A DNA stretch of 64,000 nt from Gerris lacustris (GCA_951217055.1 OX578281.1:11626447-11690446), one strand, 5' to 3'. Positions 35,615 through 47,602 are shown, counted from the stretch's first letter. Program-made: numbers and translations. The notes: generated by a model from the sequence alone, not told the origin.

Positions 35615-35985
35615 GCTTCCGAGTTTACTGATAGTAACAGAAGCTATGTGATTGTTATGGAAACGAAATATTTTGTCTCTGAATTCCAAGAAAGAAATCC
35701 GTTTCAGACACCAGGAACATTTTTTAGTTTTTTGGTTGTCTGTCGGTCTTGCGAACCAACACAATTTAAAAAATGCTCGTCCGATTTCCAGTCATAATTA
35801 GCCCATTGTTGGTCCCATTTAAGTTTCAACTTTCTGCGCCCATTTGTTTCTCTTCCACATTCGCACAAACATACATTCATTTTCTCTTATATCTCCAAAA
35901 TTACTCATTGGATTTTCAAGAAATTTGGATAGTTTGTCAAAAGTAGACCGCAGGCAACCTCAGATTAATTTCAAATGAATTATGA
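35615..35985 (+). repeat. G1 element, 5' part
   Basis: Head GCTTCCGAGTTTACTGATAG, then AAGAAAGAAATCCGTTTCAG, a reduced GTCTGTCGGTC tract and the block with GAAATTTGGATAGTTTGTCA shared with 9258. The 3' end is missing. Confidence 0.75.
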
Positions 35986-36246
35986 TTATTATATTGAGCT
36001 ATGTGATTACATTTATGCAATGTAAAGTAAAAAAACAATTATGATAGATTTAGATTTTGGCGGGAAAAATTAATTAAATTTGACAATAATGGATTTTAGA
36101 AGCATATAATAATTAAAGTATACGCAATAGAAAGCCAGCAAGTTATTTGCCACACTGGTTGGCATACTATTTTGGAGCAGTATTCGTACTAGTTATGCTA
36201 TGATCATCAATTCCCCATGCACACTTATTCTCCTAAAAAAGTAATA

Positions 36247-37193
36247 GTCCAGGAGATTGCGAGCAAAAAGGTGTCTGATTAAATCAAGCTAGAATTTTGT
36301 CTATCTAAGAATATGTGGATGGCTAAGTTCGTTTCCATAACATAGGCATTTGCAAAAAACAAACCGGTGGAGAGCGGCCATGTCCCACCCATTTTGGTGG
36401 ACTGTGATTTTCATGATGCTGAGTACTTGATAGGTCAGTGATTCAAATATTACTCCAAACAAAGTGGTTACCTATATGAAGTGGCAAACTAACACCAACT
36501 TAAATTTTGGTCTTCTAACTAATTTTTTACTCAGCATCATGAAATCACATAGTCCACTAAAATGGGTGGTACATGGCAGCTCTCTACCGGTTTTTTTTTT
36601 TCAAGTGCCTATTGCCAATCTAAGTACCGCAGACGAACTTAAGCAGCCATAGGGGCTGCTTAAGTTCGTGCTTAAGTCGACGATCAAGCCGCTTGATCAA
36701 AACATCGCATCAAGCTGATTGACACGACCTTCAAGCAGCCTTGAGGCGCATCAAGCATCCCATCAATCTTTTCATCAACACTCATTTGTAGCGGAGTTTT
36801 CGACTAGTGTGAACTGCTCCTCCTGGACTGTAATAAGTCAGTATTGTGTAGATACCATGGTTTCGAATCAGGATTTTGGGTGTCAAGCAGGTTATTGACG
36901 GAATGCTTGATTAAAATTGCTCCTGACTATCAAGCGCTCCGTCAAGCCGCTTGACTCATTCAAACTTTCCATCACTCTCCGTCAAGGCTTGACTCAAGCA
37001 TCAAACGGGTTCCTAGACTATCAATCATGCTTGACACCATTGCTTGACGCGCTGTTTTGATCAAGCGGCTTGATCGTGTAGTGGCTGCTTTAGCCGACCA
37101 CATACATTCTTAAAGGGCACCAAAAGATTAACTTATACACAAAACTCTAGCTTAATGTTAGTCAGACACTTTTATTACTAACATCTCCAGGAC
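36247..37193. repeat. M1 foldback MITE, copy 2, with a nested Harbinger-like MITE
   Basis: GTCCAGGAGATTGCGAGCAA at the left and CTCCAGGAC at the right, both flanked by TA. A 448-bp insertion at 36642-37089 interrupts the right half. Removing it restores GACGAACTTAGCCGACC as in other M1 copies. Confidence 0.85.
36642..37089. mobile_element. Harbinger-like MITE with TTA target duplication
   Basis: Inserted in M1 between TTA (36639-36641) and TTA (37090-37092). M1 without it has a single TTA at this spot. Terminal AGCAGCCA/TGGCTGCT is followed by a strong inner inverted repeat ACGATCAAGCCGCTTGATCA and AAACA on both sides, itself palindromic. About ten CTTGA/TCAAG motifs are scattered inside. 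A three-base TTA duplication is the rule for PIF/Harbinger. No coding sequence, so it is non-autonomous. Confidence 0.8.
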
Positions 37194-37745
37194 TATAATT
37201 TAACATGAAGTAAGCAGGCAATAATTGTGCTATCATATATATAAATTAATTTATTGTTTTCACTAAAGCCATATTTAATCTAACAACTTAAGTTTAAAGT
37301 GATATTAGAGAACTTAAACAGGAGAATAAATATTTAATATTGTTGGAAGATCTAATGGGTATTGGAACTGGGATTAATATCTCATTGTTAAGTGGACGTG
37401 TTGCTATTAGTCGAGGTATTGGACATTAGTATTTCACGTAATGTTAGACTTGGATCAGGGTGAGCTATAATTCAAAACAATAATTCATCTTGTATTTGCT
37501 ATAGATATTAATTGATGTCAAAGTCTATATATTCTCAATCCTATATACAATTAAGAGCACTTTAATCAAATCAATTTTAATTATTTGATATACTTAAAAT
37601 AATTTAATTATGTTCAAAGATTTATTTATTAAAAATCAAAATAAATTAAATACTGTATAAGAGTACCCTACTATAAATCTAATTTACTGCTGGCAGAAGA
37701 GACTGATTTATTCGGGTATAAAAATGCAATAAAAATAGTCAGTCA
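37194..37745. other. AT-rich spacer
   Basis: No recognised feature. Confidence 0.4.
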
Positions 37746-38060
37746 ATTAGTGATGCACATAGCTTCCTCGCACTATATTTTTAGATGAATTTTCAAATGA
37801 GATTTAAAATCTGTTTTGATTCCCAGTGAGGTCACACATATTTTTATTCAATATTTAATGTGCGCACAAATGCGCAATAAATATGGGGCTCTCTGTGGGC
37901 TGGTTTTTAACAAACCATTAAAATTTCTTCAAAAGTGGATGTGTACTTTTGAAGATACAGTTGTTAGTAGAAACAAGTTTGTGGAAGCAATGAACGCGGA
38001 AGGTTGAAAATTAATGAGGGACCAACAATGGACTAATGGCTAATTATAAACTACTATCCA
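37746..38060 (-). repeat. G1 element, 3' part, minus orientation
   Basis: TTAGTGATGCACATAGCTTC at the left is the reversed 3' end. TTTGATTCCCAGTGAGGTCA near 37818 is the tRNA-like B-box module seen in the copies at 46908 and 48413. The head is missing. Confidence 0.7.
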
Positions 38061-38688
38061 TATTTTAGAGTGCACTGTTGTCATTTTTATTGTTGGGTTG
38101 TGCGCGAGCTCGATTTCGTTCCATATCAATAATAGTTATTTGTGCAACTAGAGCGCAAAGTGGCACTTTGCTGCACTCGAGAGAGGCGAGGGCGGAAAAA
38201 GTTTCTCGAGTGCAGCAAAGACACTTTAAGCTCGAGTTGCACATTAAATTTTTCCTACAGTTGTACCAGCTGTTCTGTTTATAGCCAGTGTTGTCTTGTT
38301 TGGCTAATTCAGGAAACCATACCCAGCGCTTTTATTATTTTTCATCATAACACTTACTCATCACATTTGATTCTTTATTTTAGATTGTCTCTCTATACTT
38401 TTTTATATTTTAACATATTTATATTTGATATATAATGTTTAAATCATGTAGTTAGTTAAAAAATAATTATTTGTTGTCATTGTTATTATTATTATAATTT
38501 GGATTATTTAATCTATGTTTAGATTTAAGTTCTTTATGTTCATAAGTTGGAACACTGGAGTGCGGTAAAGTGAAACGAGTGCTGTAAAGTAGTAAGTGCA
38601 GGAATCTGCTGTTTTCCGTAATATTTTGAGTGCGATAACAACCACTTTATCGGTCAACTATAGGAAATAGTTATTTACTCATCAAGAG
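38061..38688. repeat. Hairpin-rich dispersed sequence
   Basis: TGTGCAACTAGAGCGCAAAG (38140) pairs loosely with CTTTAAGCTCGAGTTGCACA (38224), and CTTTGCTGCACTCGAGA (38167) pairs with TCTCGAGTGCAGCAAAG (38204). A related motif, GAGTGCGGTAAAGTG, recurs near 38558. Two overlapping short frames here are unconvincing. Confidence 0.55.
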
Positions 38689-38870
38689 AGTAAAGTAAGT
38701 AATTGTACCCTGAGCGATGAAGTTAGTTCCTGAGGCGTAGCCGAAGAAGCCATAATGTTAACTCCCAAAGCGATGCTGAGGGAGATAATTATCGCTCGGG
38801 TACAATTGATTTTTACTCCCGAGGGGCGTACAAGTTTTTATCTACAGAAGTGAGAAAAAAATAATTGAAT
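38689..38870. repeat. M5 dispersed repeat, copy 2
   Basis: AGAGTAAAGTAAGTAATTGT, CCTGAGCGATGAAGTTAGTTCC and TTTTACTCCCGAGGGGCGTA align with the copies at 29605 and 49501. Confidence 0.65.
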
Positions 38871-39593
38871 AAGATCTTAATTTTAAAGTGTTTAATTAAA
38901 CAAAAAGTAAATATTTTAATATATTTATTTGAAACAAAAAAAAAATAACTTAAATAGCTAGATATAATATAAACAATTCACTAAATAAGTTTAATCACGT
39001 CAAAATTTAATTTTAGTTAGTAATTATTTGAAATTTAATACTAACATTAGATGGGAGAATCAGCTGGTAGCTGAGTAGTGCATTGAATAGAATTGCCAAC
39101 TGATGTGTATACATCTGGATTAGTAGATCTACATTTAGAAATTATGATTTCACCTTTAACTTGTTCTTTTGTTTTACTGATAAATCACCATGATAACCGT
39201 AGTGGAGGTTACATAATATGTGTGAAGATGACATTATAGATTTAGACTTTTAACACAAGTTGATAAATGAAATTGTTTAGTTTATTTAGCACCAACCTAA
39301 TTTAGTTGTGCTTTATCTAGGGCAACACTGGAGGGAATCATGAATCTCATGATTCCCTTATTTTCCATTACTCTCTGTTCAAACTGACAGGGTGCAATGA
39401 TTAACTTTCCTCCCCGTAAACTAGGGAGTAAAGTTCAGATTCCTCCCTTCTGGAGATAAATAAATAAAATCGACATATAGTTCAGTATCCAGTTCAGTTT
39501 CCTTAAAAGATACTTTTATTATTTAATTCTATTTCATTCGCTTAATGCATCTAGAACATTAGTTACAAAGATGCCAAAAATGTACGCTAATTT
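38871..39593. other. AT-rich spacer with an M5 fragment
   Basis: 39330-39470 carries GAATCATGAATCTCATGATTC (a palindrome) and CTAGGGAGTAAAGTTCAGAT, an M5-related piece. No gene. Confidence 0.45.
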
Positions 39594-40323
39594 AAATCTG
39601 ACCAAAAACCACTTGTGTGTAAAAAAAAAACACCCCACCAAGTCTGTGGTCCAAAAAAGTTGTGAAATCAACTTTCTATCCCGCCAAGTGATGTTGGCAC
39701 TTTCTCCTGACCCAAAACTGTCAACTTAGATACTTATCAGCTTCTTCTCCTTGACGATGTGCCTTGCCATTTCCTGAAACTAGAATTTTAATATTCTTCA
39801 AACACCAATACAATTTCTTGTTTCACCTTCACGTTTGCCACATGAGATTTGTGTGGAAAGATAGTTGTTCACCTCATAGTCTTAGTTCTAGACAACAGTT
39901 CTAATATATGCAGGCGTATATTGGAATTAGAGAGGAAAGCCTTTTAACAGTGTTGTTGAAGGCTCTTCTCGATGCCAAAATGATCATTACTGTAAATCTT
40001 TCCCATTATCTAAAAGCAAATAAAATAGAAATAAGTAATATACAAATTAAGTTTTCAAGGAATGACCTCATGCAACTACAACTTTCTTTGCAGTTTCTAC
40101 TAGTTTCTTTACAGTACAACGAGTTAACTTTGGGTAGTACTGCAGGCACACCGCCAAGGAGAAGAAGCTGATAAGTATCTAAGTTGACAGTGTTGGGTCA
40201 GGAGAATGTGCCAACATTACTTGGTGGGACAGAAAGTTGATTTCACAACTTTTTTGGACCACTGACTTTGCGGGGTGTTTTTTTTTTTTTTTTTTACCAC
40301 ACAAGTGGTTTTTGGTCAGATTT
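39594..40323. repeat. Large foldback element with about 170-bp arms
   Basis: AAATCTGACCAAAAACCACT on the left is mirrored by AGTGGTTTTTGGTCAGATTT on the right. The match continues through AAAGTTGTGAAATCAACTTT and TTAGATACTTATCAGCTTCT, mirrored at 40168-40190. Arms are about 39594-39770 and 40140-40323. The right arm holds an 18-nt poly-T where the left has poly-A. An 87-codon frame at 39908-40171 crosses from loop into arm and is not a gene. Confidence 0.85.
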
Positions 40324-40990
40324 CATGACTTTTTGTGCAGTACACATTCAGCGTAGTAATGAGTTGAGGGGTTGTAGGGGAAGTGAGTTGGGGGGGGGGG
40401 GGGGGATGAACTAGAGACCTAGCCGAATCCAAAAAGCCCTCATTCATTAAAATCGGTTCAGTAGTTTAGGCTGTAGGTGCGTCAACGTAAGATGAAGGAA
40501 AAATAAGAATAAGAAGATGAAGAAGTATCAAAACTACCATTTTCAAACCTATTTTTCTCTACTTCTACTTTACCGATTTCGACCTTTTTTTAATTTGATC
40601 TACAGGACACGGCCTTCAAATATATTAAATATAGGTAGCTTGTACGTATTTCACGCTGCAGACCCTCAAAAACCTTAGTTTGTCACCTACAGTATACATA
40701 CACTGGCAGCTTTTGTGAAATTTTGACTTTTTGACTTAAAGGGACTGAACGCTGCTGCGTTCCTAAATAGTAAATTAATATTCAGAAAGGTAAACATTAT
40801 AACAGTTATATTCTTGTTCTCATTTTTATGTGTTTATATTATATATAAACATTATTGTTATTTGTTTATATTATACATAAACATTATTGTTATTTGTTTA
40901 TATTATATATTATATATTAGGTTAAGGAATAAACAAGTTAGAAGTGTAAAATAATATTAGAGACGGGGCCCTCTCTCTAGGTGTTTAACA
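40324..40990. other. Spacer with poly-G and a small tandem repeat
   Basis: Poly-G at 40389-40406, GAAAAATAAGAATAAGAAGATG simple sequence near 40498, and a 32-bp unit TGTTTATATTATAYATAAAC plus ATTATTGTTATT repeated about 2.5 times at 40829-40912. Phrases such as AATCGGTTCAGTAGTTTAGG near 40451 resemble G5. Confidence 0.5.
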
Positions 40991-42342
40991 CTTAGGGGAG
41001 AGTGGGGCATGTTGTCACAAATTTAACAATTTATTTTTTTTAATTTTTTCTATTCGGTACATTTTCATTTTCTAAGTACAATTGTTTATTTTAAACTTTC
41101 AGCTACATGTGGCACAAGTTTCATTTATCTAGCATTAGTAGAAGTATTTTTATTTAATTTTTTTAAAGTTAAAGTTTTTTGTGACAACATGCCCCATCAA
41201 GGGGCAGGTTGTCACTTGGTATGGGGTAAGTTGTCACAAGATATAAATTAATTATCACCACTTTGATTTAACAAAATTTAAATACCTTAAGCTACAAGAT
41301 TTGGCTGGTTAATATAATAAGAATTATTATTTATGGGGCTATCAGTCTTGTACAGGCAAAATATTTTTCTTATAGGAATCATTTATGTTAATTTTACTGC
41401 AGTACCAATGCTAGGTTCTGTAAAAATGCTTCCACTGCGTAATGAGTGGAGCAGCCTCTAAATTTTAGAACCCTAACCGCCTTCATGAGCATGAAGCATG
41501 AGCACTCCTGGAGCATACCGTCCACTAGTGGTTTTTGCCTTGTAATTGCTCACCATTTTGCCTAGAACAGAACAGCTTTGCTAAAATCGTTATTTCGTGC
41601 CTGTACCTAGCACCTTGCTAAGAGTACGGTAAGGGAATCAATCAGCTACCTCGGTAAGGCAACCCTGCGTTTTTAAGTATGAGGGTGGAGAGGGTCTGTT
41701 AAAAAATACATTTTTATTTATTGTATTAAAAATAAAAGGGGAAAAGTGTATCATTTGTTTGATTTTTTATCAATAGTTAGCATATTTGTTTAATTTATTT
41801 TAACTGGCCATCCTTTATTTTTCATTATCTGCTTTTCTTATTAATTCCTATTCACTTTCCATTTCTATTTAAATAATATAGAAGAATACTCTTATGTAAA
41901 TATAGCATTGGGGCAAGTAGTCACAAAAGGTATTGGATGTGACTACTTGCCCCTTTTACTTTGTGACAACTAGCCCCAACGCGCCATTTTTAATTATAGT
42001 GAAATATTTTTTTCCTGCCGCAATAATATTGATTTAACGGTTTAGAAAAACAATGCCAAAACTACTACGTAATAATAATCATCGAATATAGCACCCTAGA
42101 TAAAAAATACAAAACAGAAAACATAATTTAAAAACAAAAAAAAGCAGTGAGTGACTTGCCTAAAAAGTTTATGTTCCATAGATGACAGACGGTTTGCTAC
42201 AGAGACACAATTTTTCGTGAAGTTTGTCTACATAATAAAGGTTATCTTTAGTAGCCGAGCGAGCTTTCCCTTATCACTCTAACCCCTTAAAATTGACCCT
42301 GTGACAACCTGCCCTTGTGACTTCTTGCCCCACTCTCCCCTA
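40991..42342. repeat. Foldback DNA element with repeated GGGGCAAGTTGTCAC motifs
   Basis: Termini TAGGGGAGAGTGGGGCATGT and TTCTTGCCCCACTCTCCCCT are inverted. The motif GGGGCAxGTTGTCAC occurs in both orientations near 41006, 41182, 41203, 41221, 41911, 41937, 41960 and 42300, and looks like repeated subterminal sites. ACTTA lies on both outer sides (40987-40991 and 42342-42347) and may be a target duplication. The interior has no open frame of note. Superfamily undetermined. Confidence 0.75.
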
Positions 42343-42952
42343 CTTAGGGCCCTCATCAAGAATTTTTACTTTTATATTTATGTATTATACTTTTATGTAT
42401 TGATTTATTTATGTATTATTTCTGTTTGTTTGTTTTTTTGATATGATGGAAATATATTATTATTATTATTAGTAAAGTGGAAAAAAGTTCATGAGAAAAT
42501 ACCTCCTTTGTAACAATTTTAGCAAAAAATGAGGTTTTGAATGATTCTTATCAAACAATATCCCCTCTTTTAGATGGTAAAATCTCTAAGGCGATAAAAA
42601 AAAAAAAAAAATTATTTCTAATACTTCCTTACGTCGTTGTGAGGTATTCATCAACGATAAAAATTTTTTTTCGCTATCATGTAAAATTTCAATTATTACA
42701 CAAAGGAGATATTTTCTCACGAGCGACGATGTAGGATATAGGTGTGGTAGTTAGGAAGTAACAGTGACACAATGAAAGCACTTTACTCCACAATAGAATT
42801 TTAGTGTATATTAGTCCAATAGTTTTTTTTCTTAATTAATTTAAAACTTTTTTCTTTGTAAAAGTTTTTTTTTTTTTATTTTGAAGTGCAGTGCCGGAGC
42901 GGATTATTATCTATTATTTACTCATTTCAATTAATATTTTTTAGGGTTTTGT
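42343..42952. other. AT-rich spacer
   Basis: Short (TTA)n near 42455 and poly-A/poly-T. No gene. Confidence 0.4.
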
Positions 42953-43846
42953 AGATACTTCTCAAAACCCTTATGCCGAGGGTGATGCGTCCGTCTGTCC
43001 TTCGCTCTTTGGTTCATAGGGCCCGAACCGTTTAAGCAAAAGTGCTGAAATTTGAATCACTGGTGCAACTTTTTGACCCAACCACAGAAAAAATATACAG
43101 AAGTTCAAAATTAGATATGCGCATGCGCAATTCGAAAAAATGTGATAAACTCAAAAAATTTTATTTTTTTTAATTTTTGAGTGGGGTATCAAATGAAAGC
43201 TGCTGAAGAGTAGGACACAAATATATATATGCTTTATTAAATTTTACATTTCTTATTGGTTAAAAAAATCAAAATATACCCAAAAAAAAATTTTCACCCC
43301 CCCAACCACTATAGATCGGCTGGTGCTAAAATTTCGAAATAATTCATGCTAATACCTTATTGTGGCGCGATGAAAATTCCGGGAGTTCATCCTTAATTTT
43401 TTAAAATTGCCAATTTTGGGCGCGAAAAAGTGAAATGCGCCCAAAATTTTATTTTTTGAAAATTTTGAGTTTGGTATCAAATGAAAGCTGCTGAAGAGTA
43501 GGACACAAATATATATTATATGCTTTTTTAAATTTTGCATTTCTTATTGGCTAAAAAATCAAAATATACACAAAAAATCCCCCCCCCCCCAACCACTATA
43601 GATCGGCTGGTGCTAAAATTTCGAAATAATTCATGGTTATACCTTATGGCGGGGCGATGCAAATTTCCTGAAAAATGTAATTTATCTTGTCTTTATTACT
43701 GATAAAAAACATTGTGACCCCCCCGGGGATCGAACCCGGGACCCTTGAGATCGAAGACAAAAGAATCATAATTACATAATGGGTATGCTTACTCATCTAC
43801 AAAACCCTAAAAATTACTTGGACGCAAGTACTTCCCTGTGATTTTT
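42953..43846 (+). mobile_element. G3 element, Helentron/DINE-1-like architecture, copy 2
   Basis: Aligns end to end with 5060-5959: AGGGTTTTGTAGATACTT start, (GTCC)n near 42989, two copies of the TATCAAATGAAAGCTGCTGA block, the reversed tRNA-like GGATCGAACCCGGGACCC module near 43725, ATCTACAAAACCCT and the 3' hairpin (ATTACTTGGACGCAAGTACT), with one stem mismatch. Again no TSD is evident, and T-rich sequence is found on the left. Confidence 0.75.
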
Positions 43847-43957
43847 TAATCTTAATATAGCCTGTGACACTTTTAAATATACATGGTAAAGCTAATGTCA
43901 AAATTTTGAGTTGTTTTGTTCAGTGGTTCTTGAGATATTTGGTAACACACAATAATA
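43847..43957. other. Short spacer
   Basis: No feature recognised. Confidence 0.4.
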
Positions 43958-46031
43958 GTCTAAGAGATAGCGTGCAAAAAAGTGTCTGACTAACGTCAAG
44001 CTAGAATTTTGTGTATAAGTAAATCTTTTGATGCCTTTTAAGAATGTGTGGTCGGTTAAGTTTGTCTGCGGGACATAGCTTGGTGGAGAGCGGCAATGTC
44101 CCTCCCATTGTTATGGACAATGTGATTTTCATGATCAAAATTAGTATACAAAATTTGTTAGTAGACCTAAAATCAAGTTGATGTTAGTTAGTCACACGAT
44201 AGGATAGTTATTTAAATAATCACTCCAAATCAAAGTGGTCACATATCAAGTGGCAAACTAACATAAACTTGATTTTTGGTCTACTAACTAATTCCATACT
44301 CAGAATCATGAAAATTACATTGTTCACCATAATGGGCGGTACATGGCCGCTCTTCACCGTTTTTTTTTTTTCGAATACCTTTTGTTAAGCTATGTCCCGT
44401 AGAGGAATTTAACCGACCACATATTCTCAAAAGCAGGGGCGGATGCAGGGGGGGGGGGGGGGGGGGGGGGCGACAGCCAAGGCCCCGCGCCTTGGAGGGC
44501 CCCGCGCCATAGAAAATTAAAATAAAATACTTATACTTTACAGGCAAATTTATAGTTCCTAGTGAAGATTGTCCGCGGGCCGCGGGGCCGCGGGGCCCCG
44601 TGACATGTACAAAACATGAAAAATTAGAATTATAAAATTCAGTCGAATTTAGTTTACATGGTAGAGCCTAATACCTACCTTTTCGCGGGGCCCCCCACTA
44701 TAAAAAAGTCAAATAAATAAGTTATAAAATATAGATTTTTTTTTTTATGTTTAAGATAGCCCGCGGGGGCCCGCTCCATATAAAATTAAATGAGTTAACG
44801 TCCTAGTGTTTTCTCACCCTCCCCCTTTTCAAAATGATGACGATTTTGTTATTTATTTTGTGGGGCAAATCTTCATTTTGTGCCCCACCTATATCTAAAC
44901 GTCCAATTTAATTCGATTTTTTCAAACTGTTCCTTTTTACATTACATAAACGGTTTCGGCTGTAGCATCTCGATATATTCATTTTTTTTTAATTTTAGGG
45001 AAAAGTGTGGAAGGTTATGGTAAGTTTAGGTTGAGTTTAGTACTTTTTGACCTGGCCTAACAATAACCTTCTATCATTACCCTATAAAACGTGGCATTTC
45101 GTGTATTTTTTTTTAAACAAATAAAAAAAAAAACACTGAATTTATCGAGTTACTACATAACCTTAATCGTTTGACAATGTACAGAGATATGTAAAAAAGA
45201 CAAATCCTGTAAAAAGGAACAGTAAAAGAAACTAAGTATATCGGACAGTACGAAATAATTGGGCCAATTAGTGCAGTTTTACCAATTGATGTCAAAGAGA
45301 AACTTCACCTCAGAGATGCATAAAAACGCTGTTTTGAGAGGTCATATTTACAAAATTTTCCGGGGGAGGACCCCCGGACCCCCCTTAAAATGTGTCTTTG
45401 AAAAATAAAGTAAAAACTCGGCACTAAAATGGAAATTTATAAGCTGAGTATATGAATTCTGGGAGTAAATACAAAGTGCTCGAGTGTAGATTTCAAATTA
45501 TAGGACTGATCACAAATAACACAGCTTAACTTTTTATTTACAATAATAATTTGACGATGAAACCCAAAATATCATGGAGAAGAATAAAGAGTTAAGTACA
45601 ACAGAGCTTAATTATTAAAATAAAAATGTTTCTTTTCGATTACGTTTGCAAAGAAAATGATGATTAGTTGAAAACTATATAATTTGAGAGGTTTATGTTC
45701 AAATAATATGTTAGATTAAAATCATGAGCAGAATTGTAATTATTTTAAAAGTTTTGAATTATTTTGAGAGCAAAAACGTTTGACTGGCCGGCCCTAAGGG
45801 AAGGGAATTAGCCGTAAAATAGGATCAAGTTATAAGTGGTTTATTATTAAGTTACTTTATTGTTTTTTATCAGCAATCGCCGCTCTATCCTAGGGGCCCC
45901 GCTATTTTGTCTCACCCAGAGCCCCGCAAGATCTAGATCCGCCACTGCTCAAAAGGCACATACAATTAACTTATATACAAAATTCTAGCTTGATGTTAGT
46001 CACACACTTTTTTGCACGCTATCTCCTAAAC
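43958..46031. repeat. M1 foldback MITE, copy 3, with a nested hAT element
   Basis: GTCTAAGAGATAGCGTGCAA at the left and GCACGCTATCTCCTAAAC at the right, TA on both sides. The 44434-45947 segment is a later insertion marked by an 8-bp duplication of M1 sequence. Confidence 0.85.
44434..45947. mobile_element. Non-autonomous hAT element with 8-bp target duplication
   Basis: CTCAAAAG at 44426-44433 and 45948-45955 flanks termini CAGGGGCGGATGCAG (left) and GATCTAGATCCGCCACTG (right), that is, CAG(G/T)GGCGGAT inverted repeats. An 8-bp duplication and CAGxGGCG ends define hAT. A 23-nt poly-G sits just inside the left end (44448-44470). Several GGGGCCCCG blocks follow, and CCGGGGGAGGACCCCCGGAC occurs near 45360. 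No transposase frame survives. Confidence 0.9.
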
Positions 46032-46710
46032 TATAAAAGTTTCTGCTTATATTATAGAAAGATATCAACTAAAAGTCAATTCTCATTACAGTATGTCTTA
46101 TAATATGGAGTGAACCATCATTAAAGAATTATGATTTAATAGCACTGCTGTCAAAATGTCTTTGATAATATCATTTGACGAGACTCTATCACTATCAACC
46201 AATATAGAACTTCAAAAATGAGCCCACGTATTAATTAAAACTCTATTATCTCATTACGTCAATTAAATATTTTAACTGCTATAATATTATCTTTAATAAT
46301 ACCCAGGATTATCTTATTAATAACTACATATAACTTAATTCTAGTTATTATTAAATAAAAAAAAAATATTTTAATTCCTATGACTATGATATTAATTCCA
46401 GCCTAACTCTCTATTCCTCTTATCGCTAATATATATTTTTTAACTAAATATTTATGTTACAAGGATTATTTTCATTTTTTTAATGATTTTATTATAAATC
46501 AAACTTGGACGTATAAACATAATATCACCCTCATTCCTCTTCCAAAACAAAAACCTTTTTTCAGTGAAAAATAAATAAATATGTAAAATTATTGAAATAT
46601 TTCTCTTTAAATCCGTTCTGTAATAAAATATGTAAAAAATAATCCAGTAAACAATAAATAAAAGCGTATTATCAAACCTTGTAAATAATCTCCCGATTAT
46701 ATTTTTTATT
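46032..46710. other. AT-rich spacer
   Basis: No gene. A 92-codon frame on the minus strand (46730-46452) is Ile/Phe/Lys-rich, as expected by chance in AT-rich DNA. Confidence 0.4.
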
Positions 46711-47602
46711 GTTTTATTCTTAAATTTCATTTTTATGTTAGTTAAATAACAATATAATATATTATGTTGTAAAAAATCTAAAAAAAGTCATAGATATCAT
46801 TAGAATAGATAAACTGTATTAAAATGAAACCATTCTTCACAGTGAGAACAAAACCAATATGACAGCTTAGGTATCATCATAGAGAATTTCATTCAATTTT
46901 TTAAGAAATTAGTGTGGCACATAGCTTCCTTTCATCCTATTTTGAATAAAAGGTTAAATGATGATAAAGTAGTGTGATTCCACTGGAAATTAATTGGTTG
47001 TTTAAACCAGGTTCGATTCCCAGCAGGGTCATATTTATTTTTATTCAATATTAAATGTGTGCAGAGGGTTGAAATTTATGTAGGACCAACGGCGAGTACA
47101 ATTATGACCTACCATCCACATTTCATTAAAATCGGACGAGTAGTTTTTAAGAAATGTTGGTTCGAAAAAAAAATGAAGGACAGACAGACATAAGACTAAA
47201 AATGTTCATGTTTGAAACAGATTTCTGTCGAGAAAGTTTTTAAAATCGGAGACCTAAAAATGTTTCTTTCTTCAGAACGATCATAATGCTTCCGACCCGA
47301 TGGCAAACTAAAACCTCGGTCCGAGACAATTCAGACAAACTTTCTCATATACGAGTTCAAAATTACTTTTCTTTTCAAAATTAATTTACTTTTTATTTTA
47401 ATTTACTTTTCTTTTCAAAATTAATTTTCGAGTTATCGTAGTTGCATATCATCAAAATTTATCATAAAAATAACTTCTCCTCGGCGGGTAATCAAACCCG
47501 ATCTCTCTCCGTCCGCATTTAAAGTTTTTTTCTCAGTAACTAGATGTTTCCCGGGCTTTTATCGTTAGATTCTTAATTTTAATGGACAACATTTTAGATT
47601 TT
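46711..47602. repeat. Tandem duplication, copy A
   Basis: The segment from TTTTATTCTTAAATTTCATT to ...ACATTTTAGATTTT is repeated at 48205-49021 with high similarity. It contains a unique flank (46711-46907), a minus-strand G1 3' part (46908-47305) and the start of a G5 element (47310-47602). Confidence 0.8.
46908..47305 (-). repeat. G1 element, minus copy with B-box module
   Basis: ATTAGTGTGGCACATAGCTT at the left is the reversed 3' end. AACCAGGTTCGATTCCCAGC (46999-47018) contains a perfect RNA polymerase III B box (GGTTCGATTCC). The (CAGA)n at 47176-47186 is the reversed GTCT tract. The head AATGCTTCCGACCC is reached at the right. Confidence 0.75.

Noticed and set aside
39908..40171. 87-codon plus-strand frame
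   Set aside because: It runs from the loop into the right arm of a foldback element and would end in inverted-repeat sequence.
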